Translations under genes and position numbers: made by a program | From: Thermohalobaculum sp038528605 | GTDB lineage: Bacteria; Pseudomonadota; Alphaproteobacteria; Rhodobacterales; Rhodobacteraceae | Direction: 5' to 3' | Assembly: GCA_038528605.1 (NCBI GenBank) | Contig: JBCBEP010000001.1 | Coordinates: 1-64,000, forward strand | DNA length: 64,000 bases | The notes under the pieces: model-generated | Databases searched by the model: none | What the model was told of the DNA's origin: nothing | Seen by the model: only the letters and a program-made list of their open reading frames with translations | Shown: positions 52,470 through 61,015 of the stretch, piece after piece | Position numbering within the stretch: the stretch's first letter is position 1 | Layout of the letters: the number at the start of each line of letters is the position of its first letter

Positions 52470-53051
52470 CTATTCGTGCCCGTTCTCTTCCGGTTCAGTG
52501 CGCGGTGCGGGCGCGCGATCCTCGCGCGGCGGCCGGCCGATCACTTCCTTCAGCTCCTCGAGCTCGATGAAATTGTCCGCCTGCCGGCGCAAATCGTCCG
52601 CGATCATCGGCGGGGACGAGCGGATCGTGGAGACGACGCTCACCCGTACGCCCTTGCGCTGCAGCGCGCCGACGAGCGGCCTGAAGTCCCCGTCGCCGGA
52701 GAACAGCACGATGTGCTCGACGTAATTGGCCATCTCCATCGCGTCGATCGCGAGTTCGATGTCCATGTTGCCCTTGACCTTCCGGCGGCCGGTGCTGTCG
52801 GTGAACTCCTTGGCCGGCTTGGTCACGAGGGTGAACCCGTTATAATCGAGCCAGTCCACGAGCGGGCGGATGGGAGAGTATTCTTCGTTCTCGATCAGGG
52901 CAGTGTAGTAGAAAGCCCTGACCATTTTGCCGCGTCGCATGAACTCAGAACGCAAAAGCTTGTAGTCGATGTCGAAGCCAAGCGCCTTGGTGGCGGCGTA
53001 AAGGTTCGATCCGTCGATGAAGAGCGCTAACCGCTCATCCCTGTAAAACAT
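52470..53051 (-). CDS. NYN domain protein (LabA/DUF88-like nuclease)
   Basis: 193 residues. PIN-like NYN fold with the acidic residues visible in LALFIDGSNLYAATKALG, VKGNMDIELAIDAMEMANYV and IVLFSGDGDFRPLVGALQRKGVRVSVVST. Members are predicted ribonucleases acting on RNA processing. The C-terminal ~25 residues are acidic and Pro-rich. It follows the uracil-DNA glycosylase gene with 17 bp between, and is divergent from folK. RNA target unknown. Confidence 0.9.
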   Translation of the reverse strand: MFYRDERLALFIDGSNLYAATKALGFDIDYKLLRSEFMRRGKMVRAFYYTALIENEEYSPIRPLVDWLDYNGFTLVTKPAKEFTDSTGRRKVKGNMDIELAIDAMEMANYVEHIVLFSGDGDFRPLVGALQRKGVRVSVVSTIRSSPPMIADDLRRQADNFIELEELKEVIGRPPREDRAPAPRTEPEENGHE

Positions 53052-53171
53052 GCGCGTCGGGTCCGCTTCGGTTGCGTGATTGTCAGTGGTGGGTCAGATG
53101 TCCCTGTGCACTATGACGCAGGGGTTGTCCATGCCGCATACGTGGAAATCCGTATCCAAGATGTCGGTTCA

Positions 53172-53786
53172 ATGACGAAATTGTCTCCCATCGGCACAGA
53201 TTCGCCCACAGGTTGCGCGAAACCATACGCTCTGATCGCGCTTGGCGCGAATCTTCCGAGTGAAGGCCATTCCCCTGCGCAAACGCTTGAGGCAGCGCTT
53301 GCGGCGTTGGAGCGCGACGGATTTCGTTCTGTGAGCCGGAGCCGCTGGTATCGAAGTGCGGCGTATCCGCCGGGGTCCGGCCCGGATTTCGTGAATGGCG
53401 CGGCGCGGCTGACCTGCCCGGATGGCGCGACGCCGGAGACGGTTCTGGCCGCTCTGCACCGCGTGGAACGCAGCCTCGGGCGGGAGCGGCGAGAGCGCTG
53501 GGCACCGCGCGTCTGCGATCTCGATCTCATCGCCATGGGAAGCGCGTTGCTGCCGGACCGGGAGACGCTTGAGCGCTGGATGGCGATCCCGCCCGAAGAG
53601 GCGCGGCGCGCGCTTCCCCCGACGCTGCTGCTGCCGCATCCGCGCCTGCAGGAGCGCGCCTTCGTGCTCGCCCCCCTCGCCGAGATTGCGGGCGACTGGC
53701 GTCACCCGCTTACGGGCCTCTCCGTCGCGGAGATGCTGAGCACGCTGCCGGCGCAGGCGCTCGAGGGGCTCGCTCCCTTGGAATGA
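53172..53786 (+). CDS. folK: 2-amino-4-hydroxy-6-hydroxymethyldihydropteridine pyrophosphokinase
   Basis: 204 residues from the ATG at 53172; the frame continues upstream to 53076 but overlaps the promoter area of the NYN gene. FolK pyrophosphorylates the pterin precursor in folate synthesis. Motifs: YALIALGANLPSEG, GRERRERWAPRVCDLDLI and LLPHPRLQERAFVLAPLAEIAGDWRHP. It is the first gene of the folK-rpoZ-rel run. The ATG has no strong ribosome site, so the start is moderately certain. Confidence 0.93.
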   Translation: MTKLSPIGTDSPTGCAKPYALIALGANLPSEGHSPAQTLEAALAALERDGFRSVSRSRWYRSAAYPPGSGPDFVNGAARLTCPDGATPETVLAALHRVERSLGRERRERWAPRVCDLDLIAMGSALLPDRETLERWMAIPPEEARRALPPTLLLPHPRLQERAFVLAPLAEIAGDWRHPLTGLSVAEMLSTLPAQALEGLAPLE

Positions 53787-54005
53787 TCCGTAGGTCGAAC
53801 GCTCGGGTGGTCTCGTCTCCGGGAGCGTTGGTGGCGCCGAAGTGAGCGTGCCAGCGGATACGTGGCAGACTGATGGGCCAGACAAGGGCGAACGTTCTGG
53901 GCGGGACGCAGCACATCGGGAGAGCGGCCGCCTGGCTGCGGGGTGGCGGGCGAAAGCGCCTTTCGCCGTGGAACACGCCGCGCACATGCTTGCGCCGCAT
54001 GTCCC

Positions 54006-54034
54006 TTGCATCCCGCGCCGTTACGCGGCATAGA
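54006..54034 (+). promoter_or_regulatory. Possible rpoZ promoter
   Basis: TTGCAT at 54006-54011 and CATAGA at 54029-54034, 17 bp apart, upstream of rpoZ. A fair sigma-70-like -35 and a weak -10; in the 279-bp gap between folK and rpoZ. Confidence 0.3.
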
Positions 54035-54065
54035 GCTGCTTCTCGCAAATTGGAGGAGCGTGCCC

Positions 54066-54470
54066 ATGGCTCGTGTGACCGTCGAAGATTGCGTCGACAA
54101 GGTCCAGAACCGGTTCGATCTTGTGATGCTCGCCGCGCATCGTGCGCGCACCATCTCGGCGGGGGCCGAGATCCTGGTGGAGCGGGACAACGACAAGAAC
54201 CCGGTCGTGGCGCTCCGCGAGATCGCGGACAAGCGCGTGGTGCCCGATGAGCTCCGCGAGGAAGCCATCGAGAGCCATCAGCGCCATATCGAGGTGGACG
54301 AGCCGGAGGAGGACAACATGGCCCTCCTCATGGGCGGCAGCGACCAGCCCTCGGGCCCCTTCGGCGCTCCGTCCCAGCCTGGCAGCAAGCCGGATGCGCC
54401 GGGTGGCATGGACGATCTCGACGAGGAGAAGCTCCTCCGCGCCCTGATGGCGGAGCAGGACCGCAGCTGA
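54066..54470 (+). CDS. rpoZ: DNA-directed RNA polymerase omega subunit
   Basis: 134 residues from the ATG at 54066 with GGAGGA upstream. MARVTVEDCVDKVQNRFDLVMLAAHRARTISAGAE is the conserved omega N-terminus, and NPVVALREIADKRV the following segment. It promotes RNA polymerase assembly. The C-terminal half is acidic with a Gly/Pro linker and a final DEEKLLRALMAEQDR helix, a typical alphaproteobacterial extension. Followed by a terminator, so rel is probably transcribed separately. Confidence 0.96.
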   Translation: MARVTVEDCVDKVQNRFDLVMLAAHRARTISAGAEILVERDNDKNPVVALREIADKRVVPDELREEAIESHQRHIEVDEPEEDNMALLMGGSDQPSGPFGAPSQPGSKPDAPGGMDDLDEEKLLRALMAEQDRS

Positions 54471-54495
54471 TCGCAGCCGCGCGACAGGAAACGAG

Positions 54496-54524
54496 AGGCC
54501 CGGCCGCAGCGCCGGGCCTTTCGT
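54496..54524 (+). terminator. Intrinsic terminator after rpoZ
   Basis: AGGCCCGGC / GCCGGGCCT (54496-54504, 54511-54519) with a 6-nt loop and a TTCGTT tail. Confidence 0.85.
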
Positions 54525-54564
54525 TGTTGTGGACAACGCTGCAACCCCCCTGCACGGCGCCAGA

Positions 54565-54593
54565 TTGACCCCAATCTCGCCGGGTGAGACTAT
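54565..54593 (+). promoter_or_regulatory. Possible rel promoter
   Basis: TTGACC at 54565-54570 (5 of 6 to the -35 consensus) and GACTAT at 54588-54593 (weak -10), 17 bp apart, 32 bp before the rel GTG and after the rpoZ terminator. Confidence 0.35.
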
Positions 54594-54624
54594 CTCGCCT
54601 TAATCTGCTGAAGGATGTGATGGC

Positions 54625-56808
54625 GTGATCCGGCAGTTCGAGCTCGTGGAGCGCGTCCGCGAGTACAACCCCGAGACGGATGAGGCGCTGCTCAACCGCG
54701 CCTATGTCTACGGCGCGAAGTGCCATGCCAATCAGCGCCGTGCCTCGGGCGAGCCCTATTTCGGGCATCCCGTGCAGGTGGCCGATATCCTGACGGGGCT
54801 GCGGCTCGACGACGCGACCATCGTCACTGCCCTCCTCCACGACACGATCGAGGACACGCCGGCGACGGCCGAGGAGATCACCCGCCTTTTCGGCGCGGAG
54901 ATTGCGGAGCTTGTGGAGGGCGTCACCAAGCTCACCAAGCTCGAGACAAGCTCTCGCGAGGCCGCTCAGGCGGAGAACTTCCGCAAGCTTCTGCTGGCAA
55001 TGGCGAAGGATGTGCGTGTGATCCTGGTGAAGCTGGCGGACCGGCTTCACAACATGCGCACGCTCGACCATCTGCGGCCTGACAAGCGCAAGCGCATCGC
55101 CGAGGAGACGATGGACATCTATGCCCCGCTCGCCGGGCGCATGGGCATGCAGGGCATGCGCGAGGAGTTGGAGGATCTCGCCTTCGAGGTCGTCTACCCC
55201 GAAGCGCGCACGTCGCTTCTTCGCCGGTTCATCAAGCTCCGCCGCGAAACCGGTGATCGCGTTCCCGAGATCGTCGCCGAGATCCAGGGGCTGCTGATCG
55301 ACGAGGGCATCCAGGGCGAGGTCTACGGGCGCGAGAAGCGCCCGTACTCAATCTGGCGCAAGATGGAAGAGAAGAAGATCACCTTCTCCCAGCTCTCCGA
55401 CATCTATGCGTTCCGCGTCATCCTGGGCGACGAGGGGGACTGCTACCGCGCCCTCGGGGCACTCCACCGCCACTGGCGCGCCGTGCCCGGCCGGTTCAAG
55501 GACTATGTGTCGAGCCCCAAGGCCAACGGGTATCGCAGCCTCCACACCACGGTCTCCGGCCCGGGCGCCCTCCGTGTCGAGGTGCAGATCCGGACACACG
55601 AGATGCATTCGGTGGCGGAGACGGGCGTGGCGGCGCATTGGAGCTACCGCGATGGCGCGCGGGCAGAGAACCGCTTTGCCGTCGAGCCCTTTGCCTGGCT
55701 TCGTGACCTCGTGGCGCGCCTGGAGAAGGGAGACGAGCCGGCGGAGTTCCTCGAGCATGTGAAGCTCGACATGTTCACCGACCAGGTCTTCTGCTTCACG
55801 CCAAAGGGCGAGGTGGTGGGCCTGCCCCGCGGTGCCACGCCCCTCGATTTCGCCTATGCCATCCACACGAATATCGGGAACCGGGCCGCGGGCGCGATGG
55901 TCGACGGCGCGCGGGTGCCGCTCTGGACCCGGGTGCGCAACGGCCAGCAGGTGGAGATCATCACCGCCGAGGGCCAGCAGCCGAGCCCGCATTGGGAAGA
56001 TATCGCCGTCACCGGCCGGGCGAAGCACGCCATCCGCCGCAGTCTGCGCGAGCAGCGCCGTGAGCAGGAGGTGACGCTGGGCCGCGAGATGGCGACCCAG
56101 GCTTTCTCCCGCCTCGGCCGCGAGGCCTCGACCAAAAGCTTCCGTACCGCCGCCGAAAAGCTCGGCTATCGCGATGAGGCGGGTATGTTCGCGGCGCTCT
56201 GCCGGCTCGAGATCCGTGGTCGCCAGATCGTTGAAGCCGTCTATCCGGTGCAGCCCGTGGAGCTTACCGAGGACCATACGGAGCCACCAGAGCCCGGCAG
56301 CCGCGTGATCGGTGTGCCGCGCGGCACGGTGCCGAGCTTCTGTACGCGCTGCTGGCCCGTGCCCGGGGAACGCATTATCGGCCTGCGTCGCCGGGGCGGG
56401 ATCACGGTCCACGCAGCCTCTTGCGCGGTGCTGGAGGCTTATGAGGACGATCTCGCGCGCTGGCATGATCTGCGCTGGCAGCCCGATGCGGCGCGCCGCC
56501 CGGCCAATCTCGCGCGCATCACGCTCGAGATTGTGAACGAACCCGGGACGCTCGGTCGTGTCGCCATGCTTGTCGGCGAGCAGCACGCGAATATCGCCCA
56601 TCTCGTCGTGCTCAACCGTCAGCCCGAGAGCTTCCGGATGAACATCGATCTCGAAGTGCGGGACCTGCGGCATCTCAACGATATCCTCACCGCGCTTGAC
56701 GCACAGAGCTTTGTGACCCATGCGGGGCGCGCCCGCGACCCCGGCGCGGAGGCCGAGGCGCAGACGGTGCAGCCCAGCCTGCCACTCGGGCGGGCGGCGG
56801 GGGCGTAG
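54625..56808 (+). CDS. rel: Bifunctional (p)ppGpp synthetase/hydrolase
   Basis: 727 residues from a GTG at 54625. Hydrolase HD site: LLHDTIEDT near residue 71, and KLADRLHNMRTL. Synthetase: REKRPYSIWRKMEEKKI, then the RFKDYVSSPK motif, typical of bifunctional enzymes (RFKD rather than ExDD), and NGYRSLHTTV. TGS domain (FTPKGEVVGLPRGATPLDFAYAIHT) and a C-terminal ACT domain (ITLEIVNEPGTLGRVAMLVGEQ) follow. It mediates the stringent response. No adjoining second RSH gene. Confidence 0.95.
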   Translation: MIRQFELVERVREYNPETDEALLNRAYVYGAKCHANQRRASGEPYFGHPVQVADILTGLRLDDATIVTALLHDTIEDTPATAEEITRLFGAEIAELVEGVTKLTKLETSSREAAQAENFRKLLLAMAKDVRVILVKLADRLHNMRTLDHLRPDKRKRIAEETMDIYAPLAGRMGMQGMREELEDLAFEVVYPEARTSLLRRFIKLRRETGDRVPEIVAEIQGLLIDEGIQGEVYGREKRPYSIWRKMEEKKITFSQLSDIYAFRVILGDEGDCYRALGALHRHWRAVPGRFKDYVSSPKANGYRSLHTTVSGPGALRVEVQIRTHEMHSVAETGVAAHWSYRDGARAENRFAVEPFAWLRDLVARLEKGDEPAEFLEHVKLDMFTDQVFCFTPKGEVVGLPRGATPLDFAYAIHTNIGNRAAGAMVDGARVPLWTRVRNGQQVEIITAEGQQPSPHWEDIAVTGRAKHAIRRSLREQRREQEVTLGREMATQAFSRLGREASTKSFRTAAEKLGYRDEAGMFAALCRLEIRGRQIVEAVYPVQPVELTEDHTEPPEPGSRVIGVPRGTVPSFCTRCWPVPGERIIGLRRRGGITVHAASCAVLEAYEDDLARWHDLRWQPDAARRPANLARITLEIVNEPGTLGRVAMLVGEQHANIAHLVVLNRQPESFRMNIDLEVRDLRHLNDILTALDAQSFVTHAGRARDPGAEAEAQTVQPSLPLGRAAGA

Positions 56809-56954
56809 GGCGCCCGGCTGTTGCGGGAGGTGTCGCGGGGGCGGCAATACTTACCGCAGCTTGGCGCGGGCAGGGGGAGACGGCGGGGCGCCTGCGCCCT
56901 ATCTACATGCCTCCGCACGGTAAGCGGCGCGCTTTGGGGGCGCACAGGAACGAG

Positions 56955-57632
56955 ATGATCTTCAAGCGCAGGCAACCTCCGACGATCAGCACGCGGGCGC
57001 GTGAGCTTGTCTATCCGCGCAAGGGCTTCTGGCGGGGCTTCGGCTATCTCGGCAAACGCATCCGCCGTCTGCCTGACAGCCCGCACCGCATCGCCCTCGG
57101 GTTCGCCTGCGGCGCCCTCGCCTCGTTCACGCCGTTCTTCGGCTTTCATTTCTTCGTAGCTGCGGGCCTTGCCTGGGCGCTGCGCGCGAACGTCGTCGCC
57201 GGCCTCTTCGGCACGATCGTGGGCAATCCTTTCACCTTTCCCTTCATCTCCACCGCCTCGCTCTATGTCGGCCGGCTGATCCTCGGCCGCGGCGAAGGCG
57301 GCTCGGATTTCGAGGCGGTGACGGATGCCTTCGGCGACGCCTTCAACTCGATCTGGCAGACGATGAAGAGCTGGGTGGGCTACGGTCCCTCGATGGTCGA
57401 TGGCCTGCTCGCTTTTTTCGACGAGGTGTTCCTGCCCTACCTGATCGGCGGTGCCATCCCGGGCCTCGTGACGGGCGCGATTTGCTATATCATCATCGGC
57501 CCGGCGGTGGACGCCTACCAGACGCGCCGCCGCAAGAAGCTCGAAGAGGCGCAGGCGGCGCGGCGGCGTGAGATCGACCGGGAACTCGAAGCCTACGCGA
57601 CCCATGACGCTGGGGAGGGAGACAATGCCTAG
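56955..57632 (+). CDS. DUF2062 membrane protein
   Basis: 225 residues from the ATG at 56955. PRKGFWRGFGYLGKRIRRLPDSPHRIALGFACGALASFTPFFGFHF is the DUF2062 core, followed by hydrophobic segments (AGLAWALRANVVAGLFGTIVGNPFTFPF, and a C-terminal GAICYIIIGPAV). Found beside pdxJ in many Rhodobacterales, of unknown function; probably a small inner-membrane protein. Its end overlaps pdxJ by 8 bp, so the two are translationally linked. Confidence 0.9.
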   Translation: MIFKRRQPPTISTRARELVYPRKGFWRGFGYLGKRIRRLPDSPHRIALGFACGALASFTPFFGFHFFVAAGLAWALRANVVAGLFGTIVGNPFTFPFISTASLYVGRLILGRGEGGSDFEAVTDAFGDAFNSIWQTMKSWVGYGPSMVDGLLAFFDEVFLPYLIGGAIPGLVTGAICYIIIGPAVDAYQTRRRKKLEEAQAARRREIDRELEAYATHDAGEGDNA

Positions 57633-58434
57633 CAATCTCAGGCCCGAGACCGAACCGTTGACGCAGCCGCTCGGCAAGCTTCGCCTCGGCCTCAATATCG
57701 ACCATGTGGCGACCATCCGGAACGCCCGCGGTGGCGCGCATCCCGATCCCCTGCGCGCGGCCAGCATCGCCGAGATGGCCGGGGCGGACGGGATTACCGC
57801 GCATCTGCGCGAGGACCGCCGGCACATGACCGACCGCGATATCGAGCGGCTGATGGCGGAGCTGACCCTGCCGCTCAATTTCGAGATGGCGGCGACGGAC
57901 GAGATGCAGGCCATCGCGCTGCGTCACAAGCCGCACGCCGTCTGCATCGTGCCGGAGCGGCGTGAGGAGCGGACCACCGAGGGCGGGCTCGAAGTCGCGG
58001 CGGATGAGAACCGGCTCGCCCATTTCATCGCGCCGCTGGCGGATGCGGGCTGCCGCGTGTCGATCTTCATCGCGGCCGACCAGCGCCAGATCGAGAGTGC
58101 CGCGCGCATCGGTGCGCCGGTGATCGAGCTCCACACGGGCGCCTATTGCGATGCGCACGCCGAAGGGCGGTCCGCGGAGCGCGATGCGGAACTGGAGCGG
58201 CTTCGTGAGATGGCGGCCTTTGCCCATGGTCTCGGCCTCGAAGTGCATGCGGGGCATGGCCTCACCTTCGAGACCGCGGGGCCCGTGGCGGCTTTCCCGG
58301 AGGTGATGGAGCTCAATATTGGGCACTTCCTTATCGGCGAGGCGATCTTCTCAGGGCTCGACAGTGCCATCCGCCGCATGCGGGAGGTGATGGACAAGGC
58401 GCGCCGCGACGCCTTCGGCGAGGATGTGGCCTGA
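57625..58434 (+). CDS. pdxJ: Pyridoxine 5'-phosphate synthase
   Basis: 269 residues from the ATG at 57625 with GGGAGGGAGA upstream. Condenses 1-deoxyxylulose 5-phosphate with 3-amino-1-hydroxyacetone phosphate to make vitamin B6 (DXP-dependent route). Motifs: LRLGLNIDHVATIRNARGGAHPDP, GITAHLREDRRHM, LNFEMAAT and VHAGHGLTFETAGP, with NIGHFLIGEAIFSGL at the end. The stop overlaps the start of the LysE-family gene (TGATG). Confidence 0.96.
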   Translation: MPSNLRPETEPLTQPLGKLRLGLNIDHVATIRNARGGAHPDPLRAASIAEMAGADGITAHLREDRRHMTDRDIERLMAELTLPLNFEMAATDEMQAIALRHKPHAVCIVPERREERTTEGGLEVAADENRLAHFIAPLADAGCRVSIFIAADQRQIESAARIGAPVIELHTGAYCDAHAEGRSAERDAELERLREMAAFAHGLGLEVHAGHGLTFETAGPVAAFPEVMELNIGHFLIGEAIFSGLDSAIRRMREVMDKARRDAFGEDVA

Positions 58435-59063
58435 TGGAAAGCCTCGCTTTCCTCGCGGCTCCCCTCATCGCCTTCTTCGTGGCGGCGGCCTCTCCCGGGC
58501 CGGCGACACTGGCGGTCGCTGCAACGGCCATGGCGCATGGCCGCGCCGCGGGCCTCGCGCTCGGCGCCGGTTTGGCCGTGGGGCTCGCCTTCTGGGGCGT
58601 GCTGGCGGCCGCGGGCCTCGGGCCGCTGATGCTCGAGAGCACGACCGCCCTCCTGCTGCTGCGGCTCCTCGGCGGTGGTTATCTGCTCTACCTCGCCTGG
58701 GTTTCCGCCCGCAGCGCCTGGCGCGCGGGTGCGGGCGAGCCTGCGGCACCGGCCGTGGAGGGGCGCGTCGCCTTCCGACGCGGGTTGCTGCTCAACCTCC
58801 TCAATCCCAAGGCCGTGCTTGCCTGGATCGCGGTGCTGGCCATCGGCCTGCCTGCGGGGGCGGGGTTTGCGGAACTGGTGACCGTGACCCTGGCCTGCGC
58901 GGCAATGGGCTTCACGATCTATGCAGGCTATGCGCTGGTGCTCTCCCTGCCGCCGGCGATGGCGTTCTACGGCCGGGTGCGGCGCGGGCTCGAAGCGGCC
59001 TTCGCCGCCGTCTTCGGTTATGCCGGCCTGCGTCTCATCTTCACGCGCAGCGAGGCGGTCTGA
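58434..59063 (+). CDS. LysE/RhtB family amino-acid exporter-like protein
   Basis: 209 residues, about six hydrophobic helices. The family N-terminus is PLIAFFVAAASPGPATLAVAATAMAHGRAAGLALGAG (SPGP motif), and GLLLNLLNPKAVLAWIAVLA (NPKA motif) follows. Usually exports amino acids or small amides. Translationally coupled to pdxJ and ends 1 bp before the next gene. Substrate unknown. Confidence 0.9.
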   Translation: MESLAFLAAPLIAFFVAAASPGPATLAVAATAMAHGRAAGLALGAGLAVGLAFWGVLAAAGLGPLMLESTTALLLLRLLGGGYLLYLAWVSARSAWRAGAGEPAAPAVEGRVAFRRGLLLNLLNPKAVLAWIAVLAIGLPAGAGFAELVTVTLACAAMGFTIYAGYALVLSLPPAMAFYGRVRRGLEAAFAAVFGYAGLRLIFTRSEAV

Positions 59064-59064
59064 A

Positions 59065-59535
59065 ATGATGCGGCAGTCCTTCGGCATGGTCCAGCGCACC
59101 CTGGCTGCCATGGTTGCGGCGGGCGCTTTCGCCGGCGCTGCGATGGCTCAGACCCTGGACTGTGGCGAGCATGCCGCCATGCGCGATGTGGCGGAGCCCT
59201 GGTACGAGAACATCACCGCCTTTGCGAACGGCGCCATCCGGCTGGCGGTGAGCGATGCGGGGGTACCCGCCTGCTGTTCCCTGCGCCTCGTCGTGCTCTA
59301 TCCCAACCCCGCGAGCGCCGATGGCGGACGCGCCTGCGTCGTGATCGAGGATCGCCCGGGCGAGGGGTTCTTCAGCATCGATGTGCGCGATGCCGACGGG
59401 CAGTTCGATGCCGAGACGGGCCTCAGCATCCGCGTACCCGCGAACCGTGCAGCGGCGGATGGCAGTGGCGCCGGGCCGCGGGCCGACATCACCTTCACCG
59501 TCAACCAGCAGACGGGCACGCTGACGCGCCCCTGA
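59065..59535 (+). CDS. Small exported hypothetical protein
   Basis: 156 residues from the ATG at 59065. A signal peptide (MVAAGAFAGAAMAQ) is followed by LDCGEHAAMRDVAEPWYENITAFANGAIRLAVSDAG and CCSLRLVVLYPNP; four cysteines in the mature part could form disulfides. Acidic, with a C-terminal NQQTGTLTRP. It sits between the LysE-family gene and acpS. I do not recognise a domain; context suggests a conserved Rhodobacterales periplasmic protein. Confidence 0.7.
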   Translation: MMRQSFGMVQRTLAAMVAAGAFAGAAMAQTLDCGEHAAMRDVAEPWYENITAFANGAIRLAVSDAGVPACCSLRLVVLYPNPASADGGRACVVIEDRPGEGFFSIDVRDADGQFDAETGLSIRVPANRAAADGSGAGPRADITFTVNQQTGTLTRP

Positions 59536-59559
59536 GGCGTCGTCGTCGGGAGGGGCGCG

Positions 59560-59988
59560 ATGATCCTCGGGATCGGCACCGATATCGCGGATATCCGCCG
59601 CATCGAGGGCACGCTAGAGCGGTTCGGGGAGCGCTTCGTGCAGCGGGTCTTCACCGAGATCGAGCAGCGCGTGTCGGAGCGCCGGAAGCTGCGGGCGGCC
59701 TCCTACGCCAAGCGCTGGGCGGCGAAGGAGGCGTGCTCGAAGGCGCTCGGCACGGGGCTGCGCATGGGCATCGCGTGGAGCGAAATGGAAGTGGTGAACC
59801 TCAAATCGGGCCAGCCGACGATGCGGGTGCATGGGGGAGCGGCGGCGCGGCTCGCGGCGATGACCCCGCCGGGGCATGCGGCGCATCTCCATGTGAGCAT
59901 CACGGACGATCACCCGTACGCGCAGGCCTTCGTGGTGATCGAGGCCCTGCCGCTGGGCGTGGCTCCTCCCGCGGTGGGGGCGGGCTGA
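59560..59988 (+). CDS. acpS: Holo-[acyl-carrier-protein] synthase
   Basis: 142 residues. Transfers phosphopantetheine from CoA to ACP. MILGIGTDIADIRRIEGTLERFGERF and SYAKRWAAKEACSKALGTGL are the two conserved metal/CoA motifs. The last ~10 residues are encoded partly by the palindromic repeat copy B, whose TGGGGGCGGGCTGACG core covers the stop codon, so the C-terminus may have been replaced by repeat sequence. Confidence 0.95.
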   Translation: MILGIGTDIADIRRIEGTLERFGERFVQRVFTEIEQRVSERRKLRAASYAKRWAAKEACSKALGTGLRMGIAWSEMEVVNLKSGQPTMRVHGGAAARLAAMTPPGHAAHLHVSITDDHPYAQAFVVIEALPLGVAPPAVGAG

Positions 59989-60044
59989 CGCGTGCCCCGG
60001 CGCGCCGGCTTCGCCGGCACGCGGCCCACCCGCCAGCCACCCGC
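59975..60044. repeat. Palindromic intergenic repeat, copy B
   Basis: TGGGGGCGGGCTGACG at 59975-59990 is identical to copy A. GCGTGCC (59990-59996) pairs with GGCACGC (60016-60022), and GGCCCACCCGCCAGCC follows. It spans the acpS stop codon and precedes lepB. Confidence 0.65.
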
Positions 60045-60133
60045 CCCATTCCGCGCACCGGCGGGAGCGGTGCTTGACAGCGGGCGGACCCCACCGCACT
60101 AAGCCGCATCATTTTCCCGATACGAGCAGGCGC

Positions 60134-61015
60134 ATGGCAGCGAAAGAGAAGAAGACGGAGAGCGTGTGGGACACGCTCAAGACCATCTTCTGGGCACTGC
60201 TGATCGCGGCCGCCTTCCGGTCCTTCCTGTTCCAGCCCTTCTCGATCCCCTCGGGCTCGATGAAGCCCACGCTCTTTGTGGGCGACTACCTCTTCGTCAC
60301 GAAGTTCTCCTACGGCTATTCGAACTTCTCGTTCCCCTTCGCGCCGTCGCTTTTCGACGGGCGCATCTGGTCGGGCATGCCCGAGCGGGGCGACGTGGTG
60401 GTGTTCAAGCACCCGCAGTTCGATGCCTGCAGCGAGGGGCCTGTCACGACGGTGGTCAACTTCGTCACCGGCTTCTTCCGTGCAGCCCCCGCCAGCGCCG
60501 ATTGCGTGGACTATGTGAAGCGCGTGGTTGGGCTGCCCGGGGACAGGGTGCAGGTGAAGGACGGGATCCTGCACATCAACGGCGAGGCGCTGCCCACCCG
60601 CCAGATCGCCGATTTCGCGGAGGTGAAGGCGCTCCGCGGCTCGCCCCCCCGCCCGCCGCAATGCGCCAACGGGCCCGTGCGCCTCGGCGAGCTCTGCTTG
60701 AAGCAGCAGTTCGTGGAGACGATGCCGGACGGGATGGAGCACAAGGTGCTGAACATCAACGGCGTGATCGGCGGCACGGGCTCGGCCGGCCCCCGGAATC
60801 AGGACAATACGGGCGTGTTCGAGGTGCCCGAGGGGCATTTCTTCTTCATGGGCGACAACCGGGACAATTCGGTGGACAGCCGGTTCCCCTCGGTCGGCTA
60901 CGTGCCCTTCGAGAACCTGATCGGGCGGGCGGACGTGATCGCGATCTCGTCGGACGGGCCGTTCTGGCAGGTCTGGAACTGGCGGGGCGACCGCTTCTTC
61001 AAGGCGATCGAGTGA
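60134..61015 (+). CDS. lepB: Signal peptidase I
   Basis: 293 residues from the ATG at 60134. One N-terminal membrane helix (TIFWALLIAAAFRSFLF) precedes the catalytic Ser in PSGSMKPTL. The general-base Lys is in DYVKRVVGLPGDRVQV, and VPEGHFFFMGDNRDNSVDSR is the conserved box E. It cleaves signal peptides of Sec and Tat substrates at the inner membrane. Its stop overlaps the rnc GTG by 4 bp. Confidence 0.96.
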   Translation: MAAKEKKTESVWDTLKTIFWALLIAAAFRSFLFQPFSIPSGSMKPTLFVGDYLFVTKFSYGYSNFSFPFAPSLFDGRIWSGMPERGDVVVFKHPQFDACSEGPVTTVVNFVTGFFRAAPASADCVDYVKRVVGLPGDRVQVKDGILHINGEALPTRQIADFAEVKALRGSPPRPPQCANGPVRLGELCLKQQFVETMPDGMEHKVLNINGVIGGTGSAGPRNQDNTGVFEVPEGHFFFMGDNRDNSVDSRFPSVGYVPFENLIGRADVIAISSDGPFWQVWNWRGDRFFKAIE

